Below, piece after piece: positions 8,977 to 17,300 of a DNA stretch of 64,000 bases. Origin of the DNA: Bifidobacterium asteroides DSM 20089 (lineage in GTDB: Bacteria; Actinomycetota; Actinomycetes; Actinomycetales; Bifidobacteriaceae); the NCBI RefSeq assembly GCF_002715865.1, contig NZ_CP017696.1, forward strand, positions 1,860,001 to 1,924,000, in the 5' to 3' direction. The position numbers and the translations under genes are program-made. Position 1 is the first letter of the stretch. Every line of letters starts with the position of its first letter. Under the pieces are notes generated by a model. The model was not told the origin of the DNA and did not search any database. It saw only the letters and a program-made list of their open reading frames with translations.

Positions 8977-10041
8977 TCATCTCATAGCCCGCCCTGCGCT
9001 GCCCAGCTGATGGCAGGCCTGGACTACTCGGGCAGCCATCCCGTCCTCGGCCTGGCGTCCCCAGGAACGGGGGTCGTACTCGCTCTTGTCGCCGACCTCC
9101 CCATCCACCTTGAGGACCTTGTCGTAATTGGCGAACATGTGCCCTGCCACAGCCCTGGTGAAGGCGTACTGGGTGTCGGTATCCACGTTCATCTTGACCA
9201 CGCCATGAGCAACTGCCGAGGCAATCTCCTCCGGCTGCGAGCCGGAGCCCCCGTGGAAGACCAAGAGGAAGGGCTTGTCGGCAGGGGCCCCCGGGGAAGG
9301 GATGCCGCCAATCTCCCCATCGGATATGGCTCGGGCGGTCCTGGCCTGGATCTGCCCCAGCAGGTCGGGCCGTAGCTTGACCACACCTGGCTTATATGAC
9401 CCATGCACATTGCCGAAGGTGAAAGCCACCATGTAGCGGCCGCGCTCGCCCAGACCCAGGGCATCAACCACCCTGGGGCCGTCCTCGGGCGAGGAATAGA
9501 GCCGCTTGTCGATGGCAGCCGAGTGACCGTCCTCCTCGCCGCCGACTGTGCCCACCTCAATCTCCAGGATGGTGCGGGCGGCACGAGACAGCTCCAGCAG
9601 CTCCGCCGCCGTGGCCAGGTTTTTCCCCAGAGGCAGGCCGGAACCGTCCCACATGTGCGACTGGAAAAGCGGCTCCTGACCGTGAGCCACCTGGTCCCTC
9701 TCATAGGCCAGCAGGGGACGAACCCACTCGCCCAGGTATTGCGGGGCACAGTGGTCCGTATGCAGGGCCACGGTGATGCTTGGGTAACGGGCGATCACCT
9801 CGTGGGCGAACTTGGCGAAGGCGATGGAGCCAGCCACCCGGTCGGCCAGGCGCTGTCCGGACAGGTAGGCGGCACCTCCCACGGAGACCTGGATGATTCC
9901 GTCGGACTGGGCCTCGTCCAGCCCCTGCAGGGCCGCGTTCAGAGTCTGGGTGCTGGTCACATTGATGGCGGGGTAGGCATAGGACCCCCGTCTGGCTGCA
10001 TCAAGCATCGCCACATACTGTTCAGGAGTCGCTAAAGTCAT
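8977..10041 (-). CDS. fba: class II fructose-bisphosphate aldolase
   Basis: A zinc-dependent class II aldolase, which splits fructose 1,6-bisphosphate into the two triose phosphates. Seen are the zinc ligand region ALHTDHCAP, the HMWDGSGLPL segment, EIEVGTVGGEEDGH, FGNVHGSYKPG, the phosphate-binding FHGGSGS and MNVDTDTQYAF. Length is 354 residues from the ATG at 10041; ATGs at 10050 and 10083 are also in frame, but the family sequence begins close to MTLATPEQY. Bifidobacteria ferment hexose mainly by the phosphoketolase shunt, so here the enzyme probably serves gluconeogenic flow and triose recycling. Confidence 0.95.
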   Translation of the reverse strand: MTLATPEQYVAMLDAARRGSYAYPAINVTSTQTLNAALQGLDEAQSDGIIQVSVGGAAYLSGQRLADRVAGSIAFAKFAHEVIARYPSITVALHTDHCAPQYLGEWVRPLLAYERDQVAHGQEPLFQSHMWDGSGLPLGKNLATAAELLELSRAARTILEIEVGTVGGEEDGHSAAIDKRLYSSPEDGPRVVDALGLGERGRYMVAFTFGNVHGSYKPGVVKLRPDLLGQIQARTARAISDGEIGGIPSPGAPADKPFLLVFHGGSGSQPEEIASAVAHGVVKMNVDTDTQYAFTRAVAGHMFANYDKVLKVDGEVGDKSEYDPRSWGRQAEDGMAARVVQACHQLGSAGRAMR

Positions 10042-10152
10042 ACCCCTCATTATCGTCGAGTGCGAGGAAAAGCGGCCTACCACACGCAGCTACAGACATC
10101 ACCGATAGATTTGCGGGTCTCTGCCCTGATGGCGAACACCCCCCAACGCGCT

Positions 10153-10215
10153 TTGACAAGCCTCCAAGCCGCAGGTAGTTTAGCTCCGTACAGTTTGATG
10201 AAACGTTACATCAAA
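10153..10215 (+). promoter_or_regulatory. promoter and LacI-type operator candidate for the nucleoside operon
   Basis: A perfect -35 hexamer TTGACA at 10153-10158 is followed after 17 bp by TAGTTT at 10176-10181, a weak -10. Just downstream, at 10194-10215, is an inverted repeat: TTTGATG and CATCAAA flank a centre with ACGT, a near-perfect 22-bp palindrome with a central CG. Such a site at the expected transcription start would let a LacI-family repressor block the hydrolase and transporter genes. The regulator itself is not encoded nearby. Confidence 0.5.
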
Positions 10216-10316
10216 CAGGTTGTTTGTTTCACGGCAGTAACGAATCAGCCTAGGGAAGGCACGACATAGGTAAGCAGAAGGTTGGGGCTGCCCATCCTTC
10301 TGGGAAGGAGACCAAC

Positions 10317-11309
10317 GTGTCAGCAAGCAAGGAAACCGTCCGCAAGATCATCCTGGATCTGGACACTGGCATCGACGACACGCTGGCTCTGTCCTACGTC
10401 CTGGGCTCCCCGGATGCCGAACTGATCGGAATCACCGGCACCTACGGCAACGTGGTGCTCGACCAAGGCATCGACAACGATCTGCGGCTGCTGGCCATGT
10501 ATGGCAGGGAGGACATCCCGGTCTTCAAGGGGATCGACCACCCCAGCACGGCCGACTCCTTCAGCGTTCCGCCGGACTCCGAGATCTTCCACGGGGCCAA
10601 CGGCACCGGCAACGTCGAAATCCCTGCACAGACCGACCGGCAGGCCAGCCAGCAGAGCTCGGTGGACTTCATCATCGACACTGTCCGCCGTTACCCCAAG
10701 GGCGAGCTGGTCGTGGTGCCCACCGGCGCCCTGACCACCATCGCCGCCGCCCTGGAAAAGGCTCCCGACATCGTCGACCGCATCAGCATCGTCATGATGG
10801 GCGGCACACTGACCCAGCCGGGCAACGTGGGACCCTTCGCGGAGGCCAATATCAACCAGGATCCCGAGGCCGCCAATCGGGTCTTCGCCACCACGGCGGA
10901 CATCACCATGGTTGGTCTGGACGTGACCACCCAGGCTCTGATGAGCCGCGAGGACACCGAGGCCCTGCGCGCAACAGGCACCAGCGCCGGCCGCTTCCTG
11001 GCAGACATGACCGACTACTACATCGACATCAGCGAAAAGGAGAGCGGGGTCTACCTGGGCGGCTGCAACCTGCACGACCCCCTGGCCGCCGCCGTGGCCA
11101 TCGACCCCAGCCTGGTCACCACCTTCGCCACCAACCTGATGGTCGAGACCGAGGGACCACAGCGGGCCCGTACCATCGGCGACCCCAGCAGGCTCCTGGA
11201 CACGGTCAAGAACACCAAGGTGGCCCTGTCGGTCGACACCGAGCGGTTCACCCGGCGCTTCATGGACAGGCTCCTGACCCTGGTGCGCAAGACCGAGAGC
11301 GAACGATAA
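10317..11309 (+). CDS. inosine-uridine type nucleoside hydrolase
   Basis: A 330-residue nucleoside hydrolase, which cleaves the N-glycosidic bond of ribonucleosides to free base and ribose. The calcium-binding signature DLDTGIDDTLAL near residue 14, the GNV motif, the VMMGGT segment and the late HDPLAAAVAIDPSL motif identify the family. Translation starts at GTG 10317, seven bases after GGGAAGGAG. It is followed at 13 bp by an MFS transporter gene, so the pair likely imports and cleaves nucleosides. Which nucleosides are preferred cannot be told. Confidence 0.92.
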   Translation: MSASKETVRKIILDLDTGIDDTLALSYVLGSPDAELIGITGTYGNVVLDQGIDNDLRLLAMYGREDIPVFKGIDHPSTADSFSVPPDSEIFHGANGTGNVEIPAQTDRQASQQSSVDFIIDTVRRYPKGELVVVPTGALTTIAAALEKAPDIVDRISIVMMGGTLTQPGNVGPFAEANINQDPEAANRVFATTADITMVGLDVTTQALMSREDTEALRATGTSAGRFLADMTDYYIDISEKESGVYLGGCNLHDPLAAAVAIDPSLVTTFATNLMVETEGPQRARTIGDPSRLLDTVKNTKVALSVDTERFTRRFMDRLLTLVRKTESER

Positions 11310-11322
11310 AAGGACGGCAGTC

Positions 11323-12726
11323 ATGAGCGAATCCATCACCACAACGGCTACCGAAACGACCGTGGACGAAAACCGCCGCAGCACCAAGCGGGCCCTGCCG
11401 GCCCTGCTGACCATCTTCCTGCTGGGCACACTGATGATCCAGGCCTTCAACCTGGTCTTCCAGAACGTGGGCGACTCCCTGGGGATGTCCGCCAACGCCT
11501 CGCTGATCAGCACCCTGCCCGGCATTGTCCTGGGCGTGGTCTGCATGCTCTACGGCACCCTCTGCGACTACATCTCCCCCCGGAAGATGACCCTGTTCGG
11601 CGTGGGCGCCCTGATCATCGGCAGCCTCCTGGGCTTCTTCGGCGCATCGAACTTCTGGGCCGTGGTCCTGGCCCGCATGATCCAGACCGCGGGCGGTCAG
11701 GTGGCCGGCTCGGTCTTCCTGGTCATGGCCATGAAGTACCTGAGCGACAAGGAGCGTGCCTTCTATCTGGGCATCTTCAACGCCGTCTACTACGCCTCCT
11801 CCGCCGTGGGCATCTTCGCCGGCGGACTGATCACCTCCATCGACTGGCGCTACCTCTTCCTGGTGCCCCTGGTCTCCATCCTGCTGATCCCCCCGGTGCT
11901 CAAGTACACACCTGACACCGGCATCAAGGGTGAGCGCATCGATGTCTTCGGCATCGCCCTGTTCGCGTTGATCGCCGGATTCGTAGCCGTCTACTTCTCC
12001 TTCCCGGCCACCTGGATGCTGGGGGTGCTGGCCGTCCTGATCCTGATCTTCGCCGCCTATGTCTGGAAGGGCGCCAACCCCTTCCTGAGCCGCGGGTTCG
12101 TGACCAACGGCGCCTACATGGCTGTCCTGTTGGCCCTCTTCGTCTTCTACTTCTTCAACTTCGCCTGCGTGCCCATCTACAACGTGATCGGCGACCGCAT
12201 CTACGGAATCTCCCTGAGCCAGGTCTCCCTCTGCCTGACCATCGTCTACATCGTGGCCACCCTGGTGGGCTGCCTGTCCGGAGTCATCATGAACACCATG
12301 GGACGCCTGCCCATGCTGATCCTGTCCGCCCTGCTTATGATCGCCGGAGCTGCCGGTTCGGCCCTGATGCTCACCTCGGGCTTCTGGGTCCTGACCGCGC
12401 TGGCCTCGGTCTTCATTGCTGGCATCACCATGTCCTACACGCCCCTCTACGACTCCTTCTCGGCCACCCTGCCAGTGGACCAGAACGGACGCGGCATCGG
12501 CATCGGGGATTTGATGATGAACACCTCGGCATCCATCGGCATGGCTGTCTACAGCGGACTCATGGCCAATCCCCGATTCGGGTCACATGCCCTGGCAGGT
12601 GTCAAGACCGGCGTCCAGGCCCAGGTAGCCAACATGTTCTGGGTCATGGCACTGGCCGCCCTACTGGCCCTGATCATCGTGGCCATCTTCCACAAGGCCA
12701 TGTCAGCCAAGGCTCCCCAGGAGTAA
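11323..12726 (+). CDS. MFS transporter, probable nucleoside uptake
   Basis: A 467-residue major facilitator protein with about 12-14 hydrophobic helices and a hydrophilic Thr/Glu-rich N-terminus of 25 residues. The loop between helices 2 and 3 (LCDYISPRKMTLFG) has the position and charge of the MFS signature. Overall it resembles the drug-resistance-like DHA2 group, but its place 13 bp behind a nucleoside hydrolase gene argues for uptake of nucleosides or export of a product. The ribosome site is AAAGGACGG. The substrate is an inference from context. Confidence 0.85.
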   Translation: MSESITTTATETTVDENRRSTKRALPALLTIFLLGTLMIQAFNLVFQNVGDSLGMSANASLISTLPGIVLGVVCMLYGTLCDYISPRKMTLFGVGALIIGSLLGFFGASNFWAVVLARMIQTAGGQVAGSVFLVMAMKYLSDKERAFYLGIFNAVYYASSAVGIFAGGLITSIDWRYLFLVPLVSILLIPPVLKYTPDTGIKGERIDVFGIALFALIAGFVAVYFSFPATWMLGVLAVLILIFAAYVWKGANPFLSRGFVTNGAYMAVLLALFVFYFFNFACVPIYNVIGDRIYGISLSQVSLCLTIVYIVATLVGCLSGVIMNTMGRLPMLILSALLMIAGAAGSALMLTSGFWVLTALASVFIAGITMSYTPLYDSFSATLPVDQNGRGIGIGDLMMNTSASIGMAVYSGLMANPRFGSHALAGVKTGVQAQVANMFWVMALAALLALIIVAIFHKAMSAKAPQE

Positions 12727-12934
12727 GGCTGATGTGACCCACACACACTTGGTCGGATAGCCGCACTGCTTGGTCCACTCTTCCTGGCCTCGGGAATGAG
12801 TCGGGCCCAGCACCGGCACCCGGCCGCTCGAACCGGGGAGGGAGCGGAGTTCGGACTGCTTTCGGCAATGTGATAGTCCCCCTCTTCCCTCAGCCGCCGA
12901 AGGCAAGAAGATCGCCGCCCCTCCCCCCGGTGGA

Positions 12935-12968
12935 GAACCCCCGTCATAGCCATAACTGACGGGGGTTC
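12935..12968. terminator. 12-bp perfect hairpin, probable terminator
   Basis: GAACCCCCGTCA at 12935-12946 pairs perfectly with TGACGGGGGTTC at 12957-12968 across a 10-base loop. It stands about 210 bp behind the MFS transporter stop. The trailing sequence is only partly T-rich (TTCC ATATCTTC), so termination strength is uncertain. Confidence 0.55.
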
Positions 12969-13119
12969 TTCCATATCTTCGACCGCTACCTTTAATCCTG
13001 TGCCCATGGTTCGGACCGCGCATCGGAGCACAACTTATATAGATGCTAGAAGGCGGCTGTGCGGAACTTTCAATCCCATCTTGGAGATCTGCCAGTCTCG
13101 AGTCTCGAATACAGGGGGA

Positions 13120-13131
13120 GGGGGGGGGGGG
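13120..13131. repeat. homopolymer run of 12 G
   Basis: Twelve consecutive G, preceded by a GGGGGA stretch, lie in the gap between the MFS transporter and dcd. Runs of this length are prone to slipped-strand changes, and also to sequencing error. No gene is clearly phase-controlled by it. Confidence 0.85.
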
Positions 13132-13266
13132 CAGAAGCTCAAGGAACAAAGGTCCGGCCCGGACAAACACTGGACGACTCATGGATTTGCCAACGCTCAT
13201 GGATTTGCCAACGCCCGACCGTACTGTAATAGACCTTAACGAACTCAATCGAGCCATTGTCTACGT

Positions 13267-13282
13267 GGTTTCACGTGAAACC
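13267..13282. other. parS-like ParB binding site candidate
   Basis: The 16-bp perfect palindrome GGTTTCACGTGAAACC contains the 14-base core GTTTCACGTGAAAC of the bacterial parS consensus; only the outermost bases differ from the common T...A form. ParB spreads from such sites to organise the origin region for segregation. The right end of this window has gene order usual near oriC in Actinobacteria, which fits a parS site within tens of kilobases. I saw no second copy in the window. Confidence 0.7.
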
Positions 13283-13316
13283 TCGGCGCACCGATACTCC
13301 CCCAAAATGAAGAGAA

Positions 13317-13342
13317 CCCGGCGGTGCGTGAACACCGCCGGG
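13317..13342 (-). terminator. 10-bp GC hairpin, possible terminator on the minus strand
   Basis: CCCGGCGGTG at 13317-13326 pairs with CACCGCCGGG at 13333-13342 around a six-base loop. On the minus strand the stem is followed by TTCTCTTCATTTT, a moderately T-rich tail, and a TACTATAAA sequence resembling a -10 box lies about 70 bp upstream on that strand, so a short minus-strand RNA is possible. No protein gene is seen for it to terminate. Confidence 0.4.
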
Positions 13343-13578
13343 CGAGAGAGAAGAAAGGGAAATCAGTTGTCGGACGGAGGTCAACCGCCCGTTCGGTTTT
13401 TGAGCCGATGTTTATAGTAAACAACAGCTACCTTATGGTGACGATAGTGTTATCTGAAAATTCTCTGTGAATCCAGCCGGATCAGAAGGCGGGCATAGGG
13501 CCGGTTAGACTGGATTTCGGATGGTTTCCCGCCCGACGAGAGAACCTCGATTAACGAACCTAAAGGAGATACCTCGGC

Positions 13579-14160
13579 ATGTTGCTCAGCGACCATGACA
13601 TCCTGGATGCCCATCAGGCAGGACACCTGAATCTGGACCCGTGGACACCGGCCATGGTCCAGCCCTCCAGCGTGGATGTACGCCTGGACCGCTACTTCCG
13701 GGTCTTCAACAATCACCAGTACACCTACGTAGATCCGGCGGAGGACCAGGGTGCACTGACCGAGCAGTTCGAGGTGCCCAAAGACGAACCCTGGATCCTG
13801 CACCCCGGCGAGTTCGTTCTGGGATCCACCTGGGAGTATGTCAAGCTGGACTCCACCCTGGCCGCCCGGCTGGAGGGCAAGAGCTCCCTGGGCCGTCTGG
13901 GCATTCTGACCCACTCCACCGCCGGATTCGTCGATCCCGGCTTTGAGGGGCACATCACCCTGGAGCTGTCCAACGTGAGCACCCTTCCGGTCAAGCTCTG
14001 GCCCGGCATGAAGATTGGCCAGATGTGCTTCTTCCAGCTCTCTTCGCCCGCCCAGTACCCTTACGGCTCCAAGCACAATGGATCCCATTACCAGGGCCAG
14101 CGCGGGCCAACCCCTTCCCGCTCCTACATCAACTTCTACAAGGCCGACGTCTCAGACTGA
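13579..14160 (+). CDS. dcd: dCTP deaminase
   Basis: A 193-residue nucleotide deaminase that makes dUTP from dCTP (or dUMP in bifunctional relatives), supplying thymidylate synthesis. Family motifs are [11 protein letters not shown] near residue 30, the catalytic segment [35 protein letters not shown] with its Glu, and the C-terminal [16 protein letters not shown] nucleotide-closing tail. The start ATG at 13579 is preceded by AAAGGAG. It stands alone, with a gap of 200 bp before the GH2 operon. Confidence 0.95.
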   Translation: MLLSDHDILDAHQAGHLNLDPWTPAMVQPSSVDVRLDRYFRVFNNHQYTYVDPAEDQGALTEQFEVPKDEPWILHPGEFVLGSTWEYVKLDSTLAARLEGKSSLGRLGILTHSTAGFVDPGFEGHITLELSNVSTLPVKLWPGMKIGQMCFFQLSSPAQYPYGSKHNGSHYQGQRGPTPSRSYINFYKADVSD

Positions 14161-14360
14161 TCAGCCTCAGGCCTGGCCCATAAGGCCTGGCATCTGCATG
14201 CTTGTGCTTGTATATTCACCGACCTTCCCGGAACGCTCAGGCCAGAAGCCTGCCTTCAACCGCCATGTTTGAAGCAAGCCTTGCCCCCACTACCCGGGTC
14301 CGGATTGGCAATAAATGGCAATGCCTTAATTCGATGTACTCTGCCTGTTGACCGGCCATA

Positions 14361-17300
14361 ATGACCGGTCGGGAACTGACACAGCAGCAGGCAGCGAGGC
14401 GAAGCGGCGTGAAACTCAATCTCAACGGCATCTGGGACTTCCACCCCGACGACGGAGACCGGGGATACCCCGTCATGGTGCCCACCTGGTGGGACAGCCT
14501 GCCGGAGACCACCGGCTATCCGGACTCCTGGAGCCGGGACCTGCACCATGGCGTCTACCTCAGGGAATTCTTCCTGGACACCCTTGACCCGAATGAGGAT
14601 ATAATCCTGCATCTGGATGCCCTAGCCACCTTGGGCAAGGTGTCAATCAACGCAATACCGGTGGGGCCGTCATCCACCAGGGGCTATCTGATGACGCTGC
14701 TCCCCTATGACCTGGATGTCACGAGGGCGGTTCATGCCGGACGCAACCAGATAAAAATCGAAATCTGGAGCGTCAAATTCCTTCCCACCGATGCCCTGAC
14801 TTCTAAAGAGGGCCCTGACCGGCTGCTCTTCCCCTTTGGCACAGAGAACCTCGTCGGGCGGCTCGGGTTGGGCGGCGACGTCTGGCTCAGCAGCAAGCCC
14901 AAGATCCGCATCGAAGATCTACAGATCATCCCCGATCTGGGCGGCGACGCCGACCCCTCCAACGACCGGCTGGAGCTCAACGCGACCCTGACCAACACCA
15001 GCGAACACCCATGCAATCTGCGATTCAAGGCCGAGGTCCGTCCCTGGAGGCCTTCGATGCCCAAGGGCCGGACCGTGCTGGCCTTCAACCCGGTGTCCTG
15101 CTCCCTGAATCCCCGCTCCTCCAAGGTCGTCCGTCTGCAGATCGCCTGGCCGGACGCCCACTACTGGTCCCGGACCGATCCCTTCCTGTATGTCATGCAT
15201 GCTGTTCTCGAGATCGGTGGCCATGTGATCGACCGCTCCCAGGAGCGATTCGGCTTCCGGCAATTCCAGCGCCAAGGAGACCGGTACCTGCTCAATGGCA
15301 TCCCCATCCGGCTGCGCGGCGACTCCCTCTGCCTGCTCAACCAGGGCAGCCGCGACCTGATCAACGAGGCCGGCGATGCCTATGGGCTGATCCTTGACGA
15401 CAACCAATCCGGTCAGGACATGACCAAGGCCTGGGTGGATGCCTATCGACATGCCAACTTCAATATTCTGCGCAACCACATCCGCTCAGTCCCCTCTCAA
15501 GCCCTGGCCGACCGCGCCGACGAGACCGGTATGCTCCTTGAGGAGGAGACGGCCTTCTGGAATCCAGGCTCTCCAGCCAATGTGCAACTGGATCCGCCCC
15601 TCCACATGAGCTACGGCCCTGAAGCCATTGGCCACTATGTCGAGTGGACGCGGCGATGGGTACGGGCCTATCGGAACCACCCCAGCATCGTCCTCTGGTC
15701 CACCACCAACGAGGCATGGAACCCCAAGGACGGCGACCTTCTCATCCCAGCCCTGCAGGCGGCCGTGCATGAACAGGACGGCACCCGGCCAGTGGTCAAT
15801 GACGGCTTTAATGCCCCCATTACCGACGAGGATTCCCGCCACTATTACGGGGGGTATCCCTCTGGCATGACCTCGGCTCCAGACATCTATGCCCTCTACG
15901 ACATCAAATCGCCCCTACCCCTGGCCGCCGGCGAGGAATTCTCGGTCTCCACCGCAGGCATCCCCCGCTACGATGGGCAGGGACGGATTGCCGACATTTA
16001 TCACGGCCGGCTCAACGGAGATCCGGACACCATCTCCAGGGCGGACTTCGGCCGGGAGGTCGGACGGGTGACCAGGGGCATACGAACCACGCGAGTGGTC
16101 GATTGGAAGCCCTTCTGTATTTCCGCTTTCATCTACGACAACGTCGAGGCCTGCCTGGAACCGGACCGGCGCAGAATCCGCAGGGGGCTCAACCCTAAAA
16201 GGCTGCTGCGCCCCCAGTTCGATCCCTGGCGGGATGAGGATGACCCCTGGCAGGAGGGGCCGGCCTTTGGATATATAGCTGCCTCCTTCGCAGATGTCGC
16301 CGCCTACGACAAGGAATTCGACCGTGAACCGCGCCTGGGTCAGCCCCACAGGATCTACCCGCGCGGAACGACCAGCCGACGCACCATCATTGTCCACAAT
16401 GACGAGGAACGCCGGGGAACCGACCTTGAGTTGGTCTGGCAAGTGGCCTGGCAGGATGGCCCAGGGGGCAGACGGGTGGTTGTCGACCGAGGTCGCCGAC
16501 GGGTGCAGGTCCCACATGCATCCTGGCGGACCGTACCCGTGACCATCACCGTGCCCAGGGATCAGGCCAGCCAGGGATCCCGACTCCTTCTGGTCCTGTG
16601 CGTGCGCAAGCAGGGTAGACAGGTCTTCCGGGAGGAGAACTTCCTGGGGTGGATCGACCATGCCGCTCCGCCACGGCTGGGGACCGCACACCCCCGCATC
16701 GACCTGGGCCGGGTGGAATGGGTATCACGGGAGGTCAAACACTGCATCCATCTGCGCCAGGAGGGAGGCGCAATGAGCGAGCACTGGAGCGCCCAGGTCC
16801 TGGAGGATGCCGAGGGCGCCTTCAGCTTGGAAAGGATGAAGGGGAACCTGCGTCACGAGCAGGATATCTACTACACTGTCGATCCCTCCGGCCTGGAACC
16901 TGGGCACCTCTACCGGGCCCGCGTGCGCTTCCAAGGGGCGTTGCAGGAGACGGCCACGGTAACGGTCACCTTCACCGCTGGACGCCGGCCTCCCCGACAG
17001 GCCCGGGCCAATCTTGCCGCTGGTGCCCGGGTTCAGGTCTCATCCCAGTCTGATCTGCCAGGATGGACAAGGGCCGCCCTGGTCGACGGTCGTCTCGGAG
17101 CCGCCTACAACCGATTCGGATGGTCCAGCTTCGTCAGCAACCGGAATCGCCCGGAGTGGATTCTCCTGGAGATGCGGAAGGCGGCCACCCTGTCCCAGGT
17201 GGTTCTGGCACCCCGGGGCCGCAATCCATCCGGAGGCGCGGACCAGTCCAGCCAGTGGTCAGGCACCGATTCCTTCGGCGTGGTGGAGTACGCAACCAGC

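Larger units (their letters stand above)
12727..13578. other. 852-bp gene-free stretch with structured DNA
   Basis: I find no convincing gene here. Besides the terminator-like hairpin at 12935-12968 it holds a run of 12 G at 13120-13131, an 18-bp tandem repeat (units 13180-13197 and 13198-13215, one mismatch), a 16-bp palindrome at 13267-13282, and a second strong hairpin at 13317-13342. Short open frames that cross the G run have no family resemblance and no good ribosome site. The last ~100 bp carry the leader and AAAGGAG site of dcd. Confidence 0.6.

Noticed and set aside
10320-11546. Open frame of about 400 codons opposite the nucleoside hydrolase
   Set aside because: Composition (Gly, Asp, Val, His) shows an antisense shadow; the hydrolase on the plus strand is certain.
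12771-12900. A TTCGA-containing hairpin resembling a tRNA T arm on the minus strand
   Set aside because: No acceptor or anticodon stems can be formed around it.
12703-13257. Minus-strand open frame across the gap behind the MFS transporter
   Set aside because: It overlaps the transporter end, crosses the G run and a terminator-like hairpin, and has no family resemblance.
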